This document shows, in pieces, positions 1-11,543 of a stretch of 64,000 nt of DNA (the stretch's first letter is position 1; every line of letters starts with the position of its first letter). Source of the DNA: Forficula auricularia (Eukaryota; Arthropoda; Insecta; Dermaptera; Forficulidae); the NCBI GenBank assembly GCA_024734495.1, contig JALMQS010000187.1, positions 8,295,055-8,359,054 of the forward strand. Reading direction: 5' to 3'. The position numbers and the translations under genes are program-made. The notes beneath the pieces are model-generated. The model ran no database searches, had not been told where the DNA came from, and worked only from the letters and a program-made list of their open reading frames with translations.

Positions 1-464
1 TTGAATAAAAATCTTTGTTTTGATAATATTAATAAAAAGAATATTGAGATAATTTTTTTTTCACATCATAAAACATTTATTTAACACAAAAACGATTTTA
101 AGAAATAGAGTTGGAATTCCACACTAGTGATTTTGTTATATTCTGTTGGCTACAAATAACATTATTTTTTACATTTATGCCCAACTAATCAACTAGACTG
201 TCAAATCTATTGAAAAATGTATCATTCGATTCATAAAAATTGAATTATTGATCTGTATATATAGCACTTTTAAAAGCTCGGTCCATTTACTTCCAGGTTA
301 AAAGGACACTTTTCAATAATTTATTTCTCGGTAATGGGACAGACGATTAACTTCAAATTTCGGGAATAAATATTTAATACATCAATGATTTGATGGTAAA
401 AAATTTGAGAATATTCTTATAAAAATGATAAACAGTCCCGAGTCCCCCTTAAAGCATACATGCT
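1..464. other. AT-rich stretch, no gene seen
   Basis: No open frame of note, no RNA gene and no clear terminal repeat. The sequence is AT-rich with many stops in all frames. Confidence 0.6.
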
Positions 465-710
465 TTTAATAATAAGAAATTGAGTAAAATTACGAGGTGG
501 GTTTTCACATAAAATAAAACAAAAATGAGTTGTTTTTATCTCGGTATATTTCGGATTGTCAGCCCATCTTCAGGAGTTAGAGAAAACTGAATATAAAATT
601 AGAAAAATGTGTACAATGTTTTTTTTTTTTTTTAGAAATAGGTGTGATGAGGGAAAGTGAGGGGGAGGGGAGGCCCACCTCGTAATTTTACTGAATTTCT
701 TATTATTAAA
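465..710. repeat. Inverted repeat (foldback) with hammerhead-like motif inside
   Basis: The arms 465-501 and 674-710 are 37 bp each and reverse complements with one mismatch. They enclose about 170 bp that carries a minus-strand hammerhead-like core at 543-573. Sequence just outside the right arm (711-760, from 'aaatgtttcacctta') is similar to 43668-43720 and, inverted, to about 51350-51390, so this is a multi-copy family. No coding sequence is present. Probably a non-autonomous retroelement remnant. Confidence 0.75.
543..573 (-). ncRNA. Hammerhead ribozyme-like motif, degenerate
   Basis: On the minus strand CTGAAGA (573-567) is followed by a weak stem-loop and GAAA (552-549). The same CTCCTGAAGATGGGC start is seen at 43561 and 2849. 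No convincing NUH cleavage triplet or helix I is present, so this copy is probably inactive. It is assigned by similarity to the better motifs in this window. Confidence 0.4.
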
Positions 711-1002
711 AAATGTTTCACCTTAAACCAACACCACTCTCCTTGAAAGTTATACATGCTTTTCTTTCCTAAGATATCTGACGCAACCAAAACCTGCGCA
801 GAAAAGTAATTTAGAACTAGGTTCATTCTGAAGTTATCTATGTAGAAAACTTAACAAAGGCACCTTGTTCAAACAGCAAAGACTTGTTTTGAAAATTGTT
901 TGTGCAAAAAAAAGCAATAAAATCCAGAGTATGTTTGTGCAGACGGATGCGCTGTCACAATTTTTTTCTAACGCCGACAAATGCACAGACATATGGGTTT
1001 AT

Positions 1003-1136
1003 ATAAAATTAATAAATTAACAGGTATTTTGGACAAATTTTATATTTTATTAATTTTTGCACGACGTTTCGTCCGTTTTATTTTATTAATAAAATATAAA
1101 ATTTGTCCAAAATACCTGTTAATTTATTAATTTTAT
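1003..1136. repeat. Perfect inverted repeat with a hammerhead 3'-half in the loop
   Basis: The arms 1003-1053 and 1086-1136 are 51 bp and essentially perfect reverse complements. The 32-bp loop contains, on the minus strand, GGACGAAACGTCGTGC, which matches the 3' half of the hammerhead-like cores elsewhere (stem II strand, GAAAC, GTC). The CTGANGA half is missing. Transcripts from either strand would fold into a long hairpin. Confidence 0.8.
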
Positions 1137-2114
1137 TTAAATAAAGAATGGACATTAACCAAATGAATTTATGGGTTTATGTTTAATTTAAATTAATGCA
1201 AGATAAAACAGACTTTACTGTTTACATACATGCTAAGATAGACGGACACTTCTAATTTTAAGTAACAAGATGCAAAAATTGGATGGTTTGTATGATTTTT
1301 ACTACAATGACAGACAGATACCAACATTTCTTTTGCTTAAAAAAATTATTTTTATTTACATGGATTGCCTAATATAAGAAAAAAAACTTTCCAATGCCAA
1401 ATCAAATAAGAATATACGTAAAATAAAAAGACATGATAAAATTAATTAATAATAATTGTTATAAAAAAGTGTTGGATTTGTATAGATTTATTATACATTT
1501 AAAAAAAATCAAAAAAACGTAGTGATGTGGCAGAACCGGTCAGATAGCAATTTTCTTTACTAATAAATTTCATTATTTTTTCTATTTATTTTTTAAATTA
1601 GTTCAAAGCTCCCCTGAATCTCTTTTAAATGAAATGACTCCAGGCTATTTCCAGTCAAGAAATATTCGTTGAATTTTTTTTTTAATATTCTTTCTGTTTA
1701 GTAAGAAGAAAATAATTTCATTAGAAAATAAGATGATGAATAAATTTGTATAATTTTAAGAAAGTTTCCGACTCAAAATGTGACCCCCCTCCCCCCCCCC
1801 CCCCCTCCTGCAACAGTAGATGATTATGGAAAAAATAGAAATGAAAAATTAATTGCAATTAGAAATTTCGTGTGTGAGGTGGAAATTTTCATTAGCAAAC
1901 TTTTAATTGCAAAAAGGTTTTAATTCGTCTAAAAAACAAATGCAGATATCATAACTCGAAATTTATTTTATTATCTTTTGCAAAAATTTAATAAACAAAT
2001 TCAATGTTTGGGTATTTATTTTTGTAAAATATTTGAAACTTTTGAATAAAATGTTTCTATCAACATTACATAATACTAAAAAAATATAAAACCATATGAA
2101 ATATACATATATAG
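1137..2114. other. No gene seen; contains a poly-C tract
   Basis: Unassigned AT-rich DNA. A C-rich tract at 1784-1805, with one T interruption, is the only marked feature; such a tract can adopt i-motif/G-quadruplex forms and is prone to length change. Confidence 0.6.
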
Positions 2115-2644
2115 GTATATATCAGTGGCGTTTGGTGAATTTTCAACCAGCGGATGCTGTCTAAAAAAGTACCCTTCATTTTTTGAAATTGTATTTTAAT
2201 TTTCGCTCTTAGAAATGGATTAGTCCACAGATTCTCGAATCATGAATCATCTTTATTTATTCCTTTTTTTGTATTATTACTATTTTAATGGTTCGTCAGC
2301 GAGAACAATTTTTATTCGACTAAACTCGTCTGGGCTTGTCTTTGACATGCTTGAACTGGAAGATATCTACCAGGCAGGGAGTGCAAACCTTCTATCGACA
2401 CCCTTTTCGGAAAAATCATTCATTTTAATTTCCCCTTGAAAGTATGCAACAATTTTATTTCATTTCGAGAACCATCAATATATATACCTACTTTTCAAAA
2501 CAAAAAAAAAATGTTTTTATAGAAATATTTAAAATAACGGATAATAATTTGAAAATTTAAAGATCCACCTGAAATTATGAAGTCTAAATTTTAGGAATGG
2601 GCCTCATCCACAGCATCCATGGACCGCACGCCACTGGTATATGT
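2115..2644. mobile_element. hAT-like non-autonomous DNA transposon
   Basis: The element body is 2123-2636 (514 bp). It begins CAGTGGCGTT and ends ACGCCACTG, with the arms continuing imperfectly (CGGATGCTGT at 2151-2160 against ACAGCATCC near the right end). The flanks are GTATATAT (2115-2122) and GTATATGT (2637-2644), a 7/8 match as expected for the 8-bp target duplication of hAT transposons. CAGTGGCG-type ends are typical of that superfamily. No transposase is encoded. The 65-codon open frame inside is not recognisable. Confidence 0.75.
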
Positions 2645-2734
2645 ATATTGAATTCAAAACTTGGGATCGATCTTTCACTAATGATTTTTATATAGTGCTG
2701 TTTCCCTTTAGTATTATATTGAAAATAAATCAAA

Positions 2735-2930
2735 AAGTAATGAAAATTTTAAAAATATAAAAATTCTAGGTAGATTTCACAAAAATCAAAGACAAGATAC
2801 TTATTAGCATGATTGTGAATATGTTTCAGGGTATCGAGCCCATCTTCAGGAGTTCAAAGAGTTTTCTCTTTTTTGAAAACCTACCTAGAATTTTTATATT
2901 TTTAAATTTTTAAAAATTTTCATTACTTTA
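2735..2930. repeat. Inverted repeat enclosing a hammerhead-like motif
   Basis: The arm 2735-2773 pairs with 2881-2930 (core ATATAAAAATTCTAGGTAG against CTACCTAGAATTTTTATAT). The interior holds a minus-strand hammerhead-like core at 2823-2849. The layout is the same as in the other ribozyme-bearing foldbacks of the window. Confidence 0.75.
2823..2849 (-). ncRNA. Hammerhead ribozyme-like motif, degenerate
   Basis: On the minus strand CTGAAGA, then a GGG/CCC stem with a 7-nt loop, one extra T, and GAAAC. It is close to the motifs at 543-573 and 43561. The extra base before GAAA and the lack of a clear cleavage triplet suggest it is dead. Confidence 0.35.
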
Positions 2931-4004
2931 TTAAAATAAAAATTAATAAATTTTATTTTAAGAAAATAATCTGCAGGGATTGCTTGCTATTAAAATGAAT
3001 TAAATTGATAGAAAACATTTTTGAAAAGAGAAATATTGTCATAGCCGTTTTTTTCCATGTTTCGAGAATGTATTTTAATTAAAACCTTGTTCAAAATTAC
3101 CAGAGGGTTTGTGCATGTCTATGGTTACTCGGGGGAAAGCTTTCGAGGACCTGAGTTAGAAAGTAGGGATGGAGAAGAGAGGGTGAAAAAAAGCGATCTA
3201 GGCACGAAATAAGGTCTCATTTATTTGATCCCCGACGAAACAAAATTCGAGTTGAATTCATTGGGCGAAAAGAAAAAAAAAGATATATAAATAAAAGAGA
3301 GGGAAAAGTTCTGTCTGTTAGGATGGTGAGGGAGTCCAGAGAATGCCGACGAATCAGTCTTTTTTTTATTTTTTAGACAGGGGATGAGAGAAAAGTTCTC
3401 CCTCTTAGTTCGAGACTTAAAGGGGGTTTTAATTCTACGCCTATTGCATAGGCACAAAGAATGTCTTGGGATTCTGTGTGCGTTATCTAGTTGTAGATGA
3501 AGTCAATCAATTTGGTGGAGAAACGTGCTCAAGGGTGTTCGAAAATAATCGACCGAATTTCCTCATTATGAAAAATCTGCATATGGATCAGAAAGCATTT
3601 ATCAACATGTAAACGAAATGAAGCTTGAGAAGAGCACGTGACTTGGCATGCATGAAAGAGTTTAAGGAAGGTGGTTGGCATGTACCATAAGCACGCTTGG
3701 ATACAAGAGCTCGTCGCTTTGCATAAACGACCCACCTCGGGTGATGCTACCCGCTTTTTTATGCAGAGAAGAGTCCGGAAGCAGTGCACATTGGGGATGA
3801 ATGGACAGCAGAGGGCGAACAAGAAATATTGCCCTGCTTTCATTAGCACATCTCTTTACAAACCGACAGAGACGAAAAGCTGTATGAGAAAAAAATCTTC
3901 CAACAGATTTGAATCTTAAAGCAAAGGCGATGCTTTAAAAGGATTAACTTCTTAACTTATGACGCCTCTATTAAATAACTTTAGAATATATTTATAAGCA
4001 TATG
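2931..4004. other. No recognisable gene
   Basis: Unassigned sequence, slightly richer in G+C between 3110 and 3920. Short open frames on both strands (78, 106, 82 codons) overlap each other and match nothing I know. Confidence 0.5.
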
Positions 4005-4785
4005 CAGTAGAATCCCGATATATCATATCGTCGCTGATCTTACAAAACGCTCGTAAGTCGAATTTTTGGTCAAATAGGATTATACCGACCAACTTTTCAC
4101 GGCGCGTCTGTCTATTGAAAATTCTATTCCAATTTAATTTCGCGCTACGGAAAAATAATAAATATTGCATTGTATTTGTTATCTATTCTATTCGTGTTTA
4201 AAATAGGTTTTCTTGTTTTCTGGCAAACTTTGAATTTAGAACTTACGAGAATTTGTAAGATCAGCGACGATATCTCGATATATCCCGATAAATAGTAAGA
4301 AAGTGCTGGGGCCTTGGAAAAATCTCGTTAATTCATATAAAACAATGCATTTTAGTCCCCTCGGTATACCTAATGTATTTTTTCTTCTCCAAGATTGACA
4401 AAACGTCTCGTAATTCGTATTTTTCAGTTGAATTAGTCGTGTTATGGGAAAATCTCGCTATCGCTAATTCGTATAAAACCGATCAACATTTCCAAAAAAA
4501 TAATGTTTATAAAAATAGGTACATGTTTATGTAGTTTTAATTTACTGTACATTCAAAAATAATGCAAAATTCATACTACTGTATTTAAATAGAGTATTTT
4601 TTATGTATAGGTACATATGTATGTATGTACATATTTATAAAAAAATAAAAATAAATTAAAACTTCCGATATATCGTATTTTTAATTTTTACCCTCGATAT
4701 ATCATAATCTCGATCGAACATGTCGATATATCGTAGGTACTTATCCTTTGTCCCCTTGAATATACGATATATCTGGATTCTACTG
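4005..4785. mobile_element. Tigger/pogo-like non-autonomous element
   Basis: The ends are CAGTAGAATCCCGATATATC and, inverted, CAGTAGAATCCAGATATATC, typical of Tigger/pogo elements of the Tc1/mariner superfamily. A TA follows the right end; the left flank is degenerate (TATG). About 781 bp long. The first 280 bp form a secondary inverted repeat (CGTCGCTGATCTTAC near 4030 against GTAAGATCAGCGACG near 4256). No transposase frame. Confidence 0.7.
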
Positions 4786-6544
4786 TATTAATGAATGATC
4801 AATAGTGAGCAATGTCTTTTGTCCATAAGGAGTTCGAGTATAGTCGTTGGTTTCTAGTGGTGATAGACTCTACTCTCCCTTCATAAATTCTAATATGATG
4901 GAGTTATGCGCAACAACGCGATTGGGAAGGCTAAAAAACTAACTTTCCAATCATAATAAAATGAAATTTAACCAGAAAACATTTTTAAGCTAACATTTTA
5001 ATAAAAATGTTAAAAAATATGAATATATAAATAATAATAAACTGGTGTATGTGTCAAACCATCACACTCGAATTTAAACCTCTTATATTAAAAATACATA
5101 CATTTTATAAAATAATAAAAATTCTATGAAATAATATAGCCGAGGTATTCTATTCTGAAATTAATTTAAAATATTTAAATTCATTTTTTTAACTTTAGAA
5201 AATAGATTTGTCTAAAAAAAATTGTATGAAATAAAAAAGGGATTTACAAAATCTAGTTGTACCAATTTAAGTTTTTTAATTAGAAGGTTTAAAAAATTTC
5301 AATTTCATTAATCGGTGATAGATCAATAGCAGAAATAGATTTTATTGAATTTAAGGGACGGTGAAAATGAACATTTTTTACTACTTTGATATCGTTAATT
5401 GACAAATTAATTAAATAGCGCTGGTTATATATATAGTTTTAACGATGTTAATTTTTTGTTAATTAAAAATTTTAATAGATTATATTTAAAAATTATTTGC
5501 TTTCGAAAGAATAATTAATAAGAGGAACTGTTATGATTTGAGAATGTTTATAAACCCTGAATAACAGAGATGAGTAGTTTAGAACAAAAAAGGAATTGAT
5601 AACGATAGTGTTAAAGAGAAGCAAGTTTGAGATATTTCGATGTATATGAAAAAAATGTTTACATTAATGAAATAGAAAGAGAGAAGGGGTTAGAGTCGGA
5701 AAACACGTGTCTGAAATAATTGGTATGTGAGGGTTGTCGCCATCGAGTAGATGAAAACAAATATTCGGCCTAAAAATAGCCCCATGGTAAAAAGAAAAAA
5801 AAAGGAAACGAATATCGATCAAATAAATACCACAACATACAATCACAAAATAACATCCTACTTTGAAAAATAATCATTCTAATTGGTATTTTATATATAG
5901 ATGAAATTTCTAAAAGATATCGATTGATAGAATTTGTTTTCCTAATCTGGAAAATCATCGTTTTCTAGGGTGAAATGAGCAAAAAGTGAGACGAGCTGTT
6001 TTTTTCTTCGAGGCCTTGAAAATTATTTATTAGTTCAATTTAGATCTTTTAAGTATTCTAGATTTAGTAATTTACAGTACATTCATATAATTTAATAATA
6101 AAATCTAATAAACAACGGTAGAAAATATTTGAGAATAAAAAAGTAAGAATATTAGATTTCCAAGAATTTTTCAAGATGGCTGACTTCATTTTACAAAATG
6201 GCTGCCCCAGTGTCAAAAATTGCTTCTGAAGTCAATGAATTCCAGTATTTTTTTATTATCAATCTTTTTAAGAAAGTTATCTATCATTTTTCATAGAATG
6301 ACAACGTAAAATAAGTGTGTGTGTGTGTGGTGTGGAGGGGGCTCAAAAAATGAAAATCTAGGCCCTTGGAAAAAATCTATAATTACATTTTTCTTAATTT
6401 CCTTTTAATATTTAATTGGTTTTGTCCACTAATAGTTCATTACAAATATTATTATATATAAAAATTAGGGAATTTAATTAGGTAATTGGATAACTGCGAA
6501 GGTGGGTGTCGCAGCTAGTTAGCTATAACAAGTATTTCTTTAGT
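4786..6544. other. No gene seen
   Basis: AT-rich DNA without recognisable genes or strong repeats. There is a short GT run near 6316-6328. Confidence 0.6.
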
Positions 6545-6620
6545 AAGTATTTATTTTATTTTATTTATTTATTGGACAAATAATACAAAAAGTACAATAA
6601 ATAAATAAAATAAATATTAA
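6545..6620. repeat. Short AT-only inverted repeat
   Basis: The arm TATTTATTTTATTTTATTTA near 6548 pairs with its complement near 6595-6619 around a GGACAAATAATAC loop. Low sequence complexity, so it may be chance or slippage. Confidence 0.4.
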
Positions 6621-7858
6621 GTACAAAACCATATCGAATCAATGTGATTAAACAATGTATAATTTTTAGACGAATGTGTATATTTATTCAAATATATTTG
6701 ATTTAATAATGGAAATTGAGATTATTTTAATTTATTTTTTAATTAAATCAATGTTTGTTAAAATGTTTTTATTGACACAAATAATTACATGCAGAGACAA
6801 TAAATAAATTTTAACGAAAATATGGTATAGAAAAAAAAATGTAAAAATTTTAACAAGACATCAGTGAAAGTATTTCTTTTAGCGAAATGGAGGGCAAAAT
6901 TGATTTGATTGCAAATATAAATAAATAAGGGATATGTGCGAATAAATCAATTAAAAAAACAAATAAAATGTGAATTAATTAAATTAAATCCAGAACAATT
7001 AAACAAAAAGCAAATTGTAAAAATTGAATTTTTAGAAATATTGTATAATATAGAATATACTATATAATATAAAAAGAGGTGGTTCGCAATTGTGTTTTTT
7101 TATTTTTATTTTTTCCAGCGTACTGAGCTTGTTCTGGCTTGTTAATACAGAGAAAATATTTTAAATGATCATATTTTGACAAAATATGATTTTATTTTTT
7201 TGAACTATTATATAAATTGCGGTATTATTATTATTATATAGGTTTATTTTAAAATGCACTTATTTCTCTGAATTGTGAACCTTTGAAATAATATGACATA
7301 TGTCCAAATAATAATGAAAATCAATTTTATTTGATAAATGAAAGGTTGAACCTTTATGGCGACAATAAACATTAATCTCTATTTATTGGCAGGTCAGATA
7401 AAACTTGCTAGTCTGCTTCTTTCCTAGATCATGTTTCTTGGTATGAAAGGATCCTTTATATTTAATCAGGTGTATTTAAAAGATAACATAATTCTCGCAA
7501 ATTGGTGAATTAATATATAATTAATTTTCGATGAGTATAATCTGCATCCCTGGAAAATTTCGAGGTAGAATGATAAATTTGGATGAAATGGAAACTGAGA
7601 CGAAAATGACGTAATAGAGAGAAATTACAAATGTTTTTGATGTAGAGTAACGACCCCTATTTTCTAAAATGTAAGTTTTTAAAATATGTTCAACTTTATT
7701 AAATGATTTTATGAAGTAAAAATGAATAAATAAAATTCAAATCTATAGTGTCATATAATTTTAACCATGGGATTAGTCAAATATATCTGATTTAACTATT
7801 AAGTACTATTTAAAATTAATTTTAAACAATTATTTATTGAGCTTAATTAATCATTACT
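6621..7858. other. No gene seen
   Basis: AT-rich, many stops in every frame, no multi-copy element recognised. Confidence 0.6.
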
Positions 7859-8176
7859 ACAACTAAAAGTTTTCTTTTGGCCATCATCCGGCTTTAACCA
7901 CTAGCCATTTTAGGATACTTTACATATTAATTACAGAAATTGCTTTATTACTGTTTTCTATTCGAGATGAAAAAGAATTTTTATAATGTTTTTTTTTTGG
8001 CATTGTCAAAGGAGACAGAAAGTAACTATTTTTTGAACTACTTATATTAATTAATTTTTTTTCTCTATTATGTACGGATCAGAATAAAGACGGTTTGCAG
8101 CGAGTCGGGCTTGAACCCGCACTAGCTTGATTAGAAGGCACGACCAACCTGACCCTGACCCCCACAACTAAAAGTT
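7859..8176 (-). mobile_element. tRNA-derived SINE (minus strand) with 13-bp TSD
   Basis: A perfect 13-bp duplication, ACAACTAAAAGTT, flanks the insert (7859-7871 and 8164-8176). On the minus strand the insert begins with GGGGGTCAGGGTCAGG, has a pol III B-box-like GGTTCAAGCCCG (decayed) and ends near 7872 in an A-rich tail. Its 3' region (ATGGCTAG...AAAGCC...GGCCAAAA) resembles the SINE at 54476-54650. At about 292 bp it is longer than that copy (175 bp), so it carries extra internal sequence. Confidence 0.7.
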
Positions 8177-8341
8177 GATTTAAGTTTAATCATTTAATTT
8201 TTGATTATCAACAAATAATAGGTATTAAATATAATTACCAAAGAGAAACAAAGAGGTTGTCCTCTGCTTGATGCAAATAAACATACACACATATATATCG
8301 AGATGATATATCTGTATATATATATATATATTTATTTGTTT

Positions 8342-8380
8342 GAGACTATAGTTTCGAAGACTTGGTCTTCATCATCAGTC
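8342..8380 (-). ncRNA. Hammerhead ribozyme-like motif (family A, intact core)
   Basis: On the minus strand: GA, CTGATGA (8378-8372), T, stem II GAAGAC/GTCTTC with a CAA loop, GAAA (8355-8352), then C-TATA-G closing a minimal helix III, and GTC (8346-8344) as the putative cleavage triplet, followed by TC that pairs with the leading GA. All conserved core positions are present. Helix I is only 2 bp, as in the minimalist hammerheads described for Penelope-like elements, which are thought to act as dimers or with help. Activity is not shown by the sequence. Confidence 0.7.
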
Positions 8381-8473
8381 TTTTTTAATTAATTATAAAT
8401 GTTGTTTTTCATGCAGTCAATATCGTATGGATATTGACTCCATGAAAAACAACATTTATAATTAATTAAAAAA

Positions 8474-8512
8474 GACTGATGATGAAGACCAAGTCTTCGA
8501 AAGTATAATCTC
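8474..8512 (+). ncRNA. Hammerhead ribozyme-like motif (family A)
   Basis: Mirror partner of the motif at 8342-8380. CTGATGA (8476-8482), T, GAAGAC/GTCTTC stem II, GAAA (8499-8502), then G-TATA-A and ATC. The helix III closing pair is changed (C-G in the partner is G-A here), so this copy is probably weaker. Confidence 0.6.
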
Positions 8513-8615
8513 AAACAAATAAATAATATATATATATATACAGATATATCATCTCGATATATATGTGTGTATGTTTATTTGCATCAAGTAGAGGACAACC
8601 TCTTTGTTTCTCTTT

Positions 8616-9912
8616 GTGAATCAACAACTCTGCTACTCTCGGCAAAACAAAAACTTTTCAATTAAATATAATTACACTATTTAAATATTGTTTATTAAGC
8701 GACTTCATTTTAATTAGACTTTCTTTTGACTCTTTGTGACACAATATGCGATCATGTTATTAAACATAAATGCTAGATCCACTCATTTTTTTTATTATAG
8801 AAATAGTCTCAATAAATAGAAATATCTACAGCTCAGAGAATGCATTTTAAGGCGAAAAGCACGATAGTCGTGACATATCTCTAGGAAATGTATAGAATTA
8901 ATCATTAATGTAAAATCACGCGAATTCACACCTCTGGAGATCTATTGATAGTTATTGAGGAAACAAAATATTTTCTTACATAAGAATAATAATTTTATTT
9001 CCTCTAAGTAAAGCCTCTAGCGGCTGCTGATATTCGCTCATAGAAATCAAATGTCAAAACATTTAAAATGTTTTTAAAATTTAATAAAAGGTTTGTTTAT
9101 ATATTAGAAGTGTTGTTTAGCTGTTGTTATTATAGTTCTTTAGACAAAAGTTTTCTGTTTCGTTCAATGTAATTTGAAAAACACATTGGGTCCATCCTTT
9201 TTAAATAAGCGGGATAGCATTTGGACAAACCTGCTAGTGGGGTTGAAAGACGAAGGGGTGCGGAGGGTAAACGGAGAATGAACCCATAGGGGAGCGCGTT
9301 CGCGCCTGCGCAGTCCAGCTTATGCAACCAGAGGTACACCGAATTCACAGTCATCGATGGAGCTCACGTTATGCATACGTAAATACACAAATACAAACCA
9401 AAGGTGAACGAACGTGCAAATAATATATGCAGTGTTTGATCCTGACGCCCAAGTTTAGATTATTAATAATAATGTCAATTGAAGCCGCCTTCAACTTTAA
9501 CTCTATTTTATCTACGATTCATAAATCAAAACGCGAGGAAAATTATTTCTAGTAGAGCGTTTTCGTTGAATTCAATTGAATAAACGATTCGAATTAATTT
9601 AATCTACTTCAACGTGATATTGATAAAGAAAAATGAAAAGTAAAATAGCTACATGTAAACAAAAGATTAATCATCATTTCTGTTCTTCAAGTTAATGTCG
9701 CTTTTATTAAAAAAATGATTTAGTTTCTAAAATATTTTAAAAATTCAGATTTTATAAAATATTGGCTGTTTATCTTTCACTTGGCTTTTCTTAAAAACCT
9801 TAATAAGAGCCATACAAAATTCCCATCACCCCAAAATTTTATACAGAGTATAGTAAAAATTTATTATATTTATTCATGACAGATATGATAATTATTTTCG
9901 TTTTTATCGTAA
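8616..9912. other. No gene seen; GC-richer island near 9215-9370
   Basis: Mostly AT-rich. The stretch 9215-9370 is much richer in G+C and CpG (for example GGGGAGCGCGTTCGCGCCTG) and stands out as a possible promoter, exon or a foreign fragment. No coding frame I recognise crosses it. Confidence 0.5.
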
Positions 9913-10309
9913 TACAGCGAAACCCCTCAAATCCGAAATCCCGGGAAATCCGAACACAAAAAAGAGAAACTTATTTATTTAGTCATAAAACAATTATGTA
10001 TATATTCTACATTATAACCTTATTTTACATAATTAGTTGAAAAATTAACAAAGAAGTACAGTTATCATACCTAACAAAGTGTAAATGAGTCTACATACTT
10101 ATGTCATCCAGGATTGAAAAACGATAAAAATTGGTTATTGAAATTCTTTAAGTTAATCACTTTGCAAAAACAAATAAATAATAATCGAAAACACAAAATA
10201 TCACTTTTCTTTTACGTGATATCAGTTATCTTCAATTGTCGAAGCTGCTTTAGGCTAATCCGAACAGGCTACATCCTCAATAAGTTCGGATTTGAGGGGT
10301 TTCACTGTA
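9913..10309. mobile_element. Tigger/pogo-like MITE
   Basis: The body is 9915-10307 (393 bp) between TA dinucleotides. Ends: CAGCGAAACCCCTCAAATCC and, inverted, CAGTGAAACCCCTCAAATCC, one mismatch in the first 20. CAGTGAAACC-type ends with a TA target are characteristic of Tigger/pogo elements. Secondary CCGAAAT/ATCCGAA repeats lie inside each end. No transposase. Confidence 0.8.
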
Positions 10310-11389
10310 TTCAATACATTTAAACAAAGTCTCTAAAATTATTGGATAAAAAATACTTGATAAAAAAATGTTTCACCAAGTACCAACATCAAATTCCTTA
10401 AAAAGTCTAAATATCAAGAAATGAAAGCCATTCCACCACGAGAGATTATTAACTAAATTCATAGTGATGTGCGTTTTAATCGAATTTTATATTTATGTAA
10501 ATTTGACAATAACATTACATTGAGCCATTATTCGACCGGATAATATTTCATGATTAATATGAAGCGATTATTTATTTATATAGAAGCGGTGAACAATAAT
10601 ATCAGCAGACAAGGCACAAATGAATTGAAATGCAATCGTTTTATCTTTTCTCCAATTGAAATATATTTCGGGACGTTTATAAATTTGCATTATAATTCAC
10701 AATCTATTCAATATTAAATCCTCTAGAATAGTTTTAATTAGAAATAAACAAGAGTTGGAAAACAATACGAATTCTCTGAGCAAACAATGTCTTATTCGGA
10801 AAAAACTTTCCACATGTGTCTACGAGATCTCTAGTTATAAATAATAATGAACCCAAACTAGTAGCGTATAATTTTACACAATGCTTACGCTTAACTCTAA
10901 TGGAAAATTGTTTTTTTATCTTATATTCATTTCTTGGACGATTTATACTCCAAAAAGTAATAATGACTTTAGTTAGAAAAATATCTATTATTGAATACAA
11001 ATACTCTTGTAGAATTTTAGATAGTCAGATCGAAAATTATTCGAAATTCCAGAAATTCTCATCTAAAATAAACAACTGTAGTTGGGATCTACACAGTACC
11101 TACGATTTTAAATTAACCTTGTTAGGATTTTTTTACTAATAATTTATTTCCATTAATTTTCAAGTAATTACTAAATATACTATCAAAATTATATTATAAA
11201 AAAAAAATCACATAGTTTCGACACCTATTTCTGGAGACGTCAAATGCTGTGGCTGAAGTCTGTTGATAGAGATTTTTTTTTATGTAGATTTTAATTGATT
11301 TATTTATTAAAAACATTGTATTTGTAGGGCTTGAAGCTTTTGGGGCCATAATGAAGTTCAGAATTTTTCCAGGTTAAATACAGACCAAA
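10310..11389. other. No gene seen
   Basis: AT-rich. An open frame of 107 codons on the plus strand (10816-11139) overlaps an 88-codon frame on the minus strand; neither resembles a known protein and codon content follows local base composition. Confidence 0.5.
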
Positions 11390-11464
11390 TAACTAAGAAT
11401 TGAGTAGATTTTGATGAAGCAGTCCAAGGTTTATAAAGAGAGATAATTATAACAATCTTTTTTA

Positions 11465-11515
11465 TTCAAAGCCGACGTTTAGGAGGTTTATTCCCTCCTT
11501 CTTCAGGGCTTTGAA
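11465..11515 (-). ncRNA. Hammerhead ribozyme-like motif with 9-bp helix I (family B)
   Basis: Best architecture in the window. On the minus strand: TTCAAAGCC (11515-11507), CTGAAGA (11506-11500), stem II GGAGG/CCTCC, then TAAAC, GTC (11476-11474) and GGCTTTGAA (11473-11465). The first and last blocks are perfect 9-nt complements, giving a type I hammerhead layout. GAAAC is TAAAC here (G12 changed to T), which should abolish activity in this copy; the sister copy at 23538 keeps GAAAC. Helix III has no loop, matching the minimalist Penelope-type variants. Confidence 0.65.
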
Positions 11516-11543
11516 GAAGGGGGAATAAACTTCCGAAACGTTT
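11510..11543 (+). ncRNA. Hammerhead ribozyme-like motif, decayed (family B)
   Basis: Plus-strand partner: TTGAAGA (C3 lost), a GGGGG/TTCC stem with G-T pairs, GAAACGTT. The substituted first core base suggests inactivity. Confidence 0.45.

Larger units (their letters stand above)
8240..8615. repeat. Foldback element, family A, with two opposed hammerhead-like motifs
   Basis: A nearly perfect inverted repeat of about 376 bp centred near 8425. Each arm runs AAAGAGAAACAAAGAGG, GTTGTCCTCTGCTTGATGCA, an AT-rich microsatellite, then a hammerhead-like core facing the centre. A second copy, with a nested insertion, lies at 63040-63582; partial copies lie at 17618-17910, 46822-46862 and about 55012-55055. 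The sequence beyond the right arm (8621-8661, from 'caacaactctgctactctc') also recurs, inverted, beside the 63-kb copy. No coding capacity. Best explained as a Penelope-related non-autonomous element. Confidence 0.85.

Noticed and set aside
1784..1805. Poly-C tract as a functional element
   Set aside because: A homopolymer with one interruption; nothing ties it to a promoter or element end.
3529..3919. Overlapping 106- and 82-codon frames on opposite strands
   Set aside because: Neither resembles a protein family; both are best seen as chance frames in a moderately GC-richer patch.
10816..11139. 107-codon plus-strand open frame
   Set aside because: Codon content simply follows AT-rich composition; overlapping antisense frame; no family resemblance.
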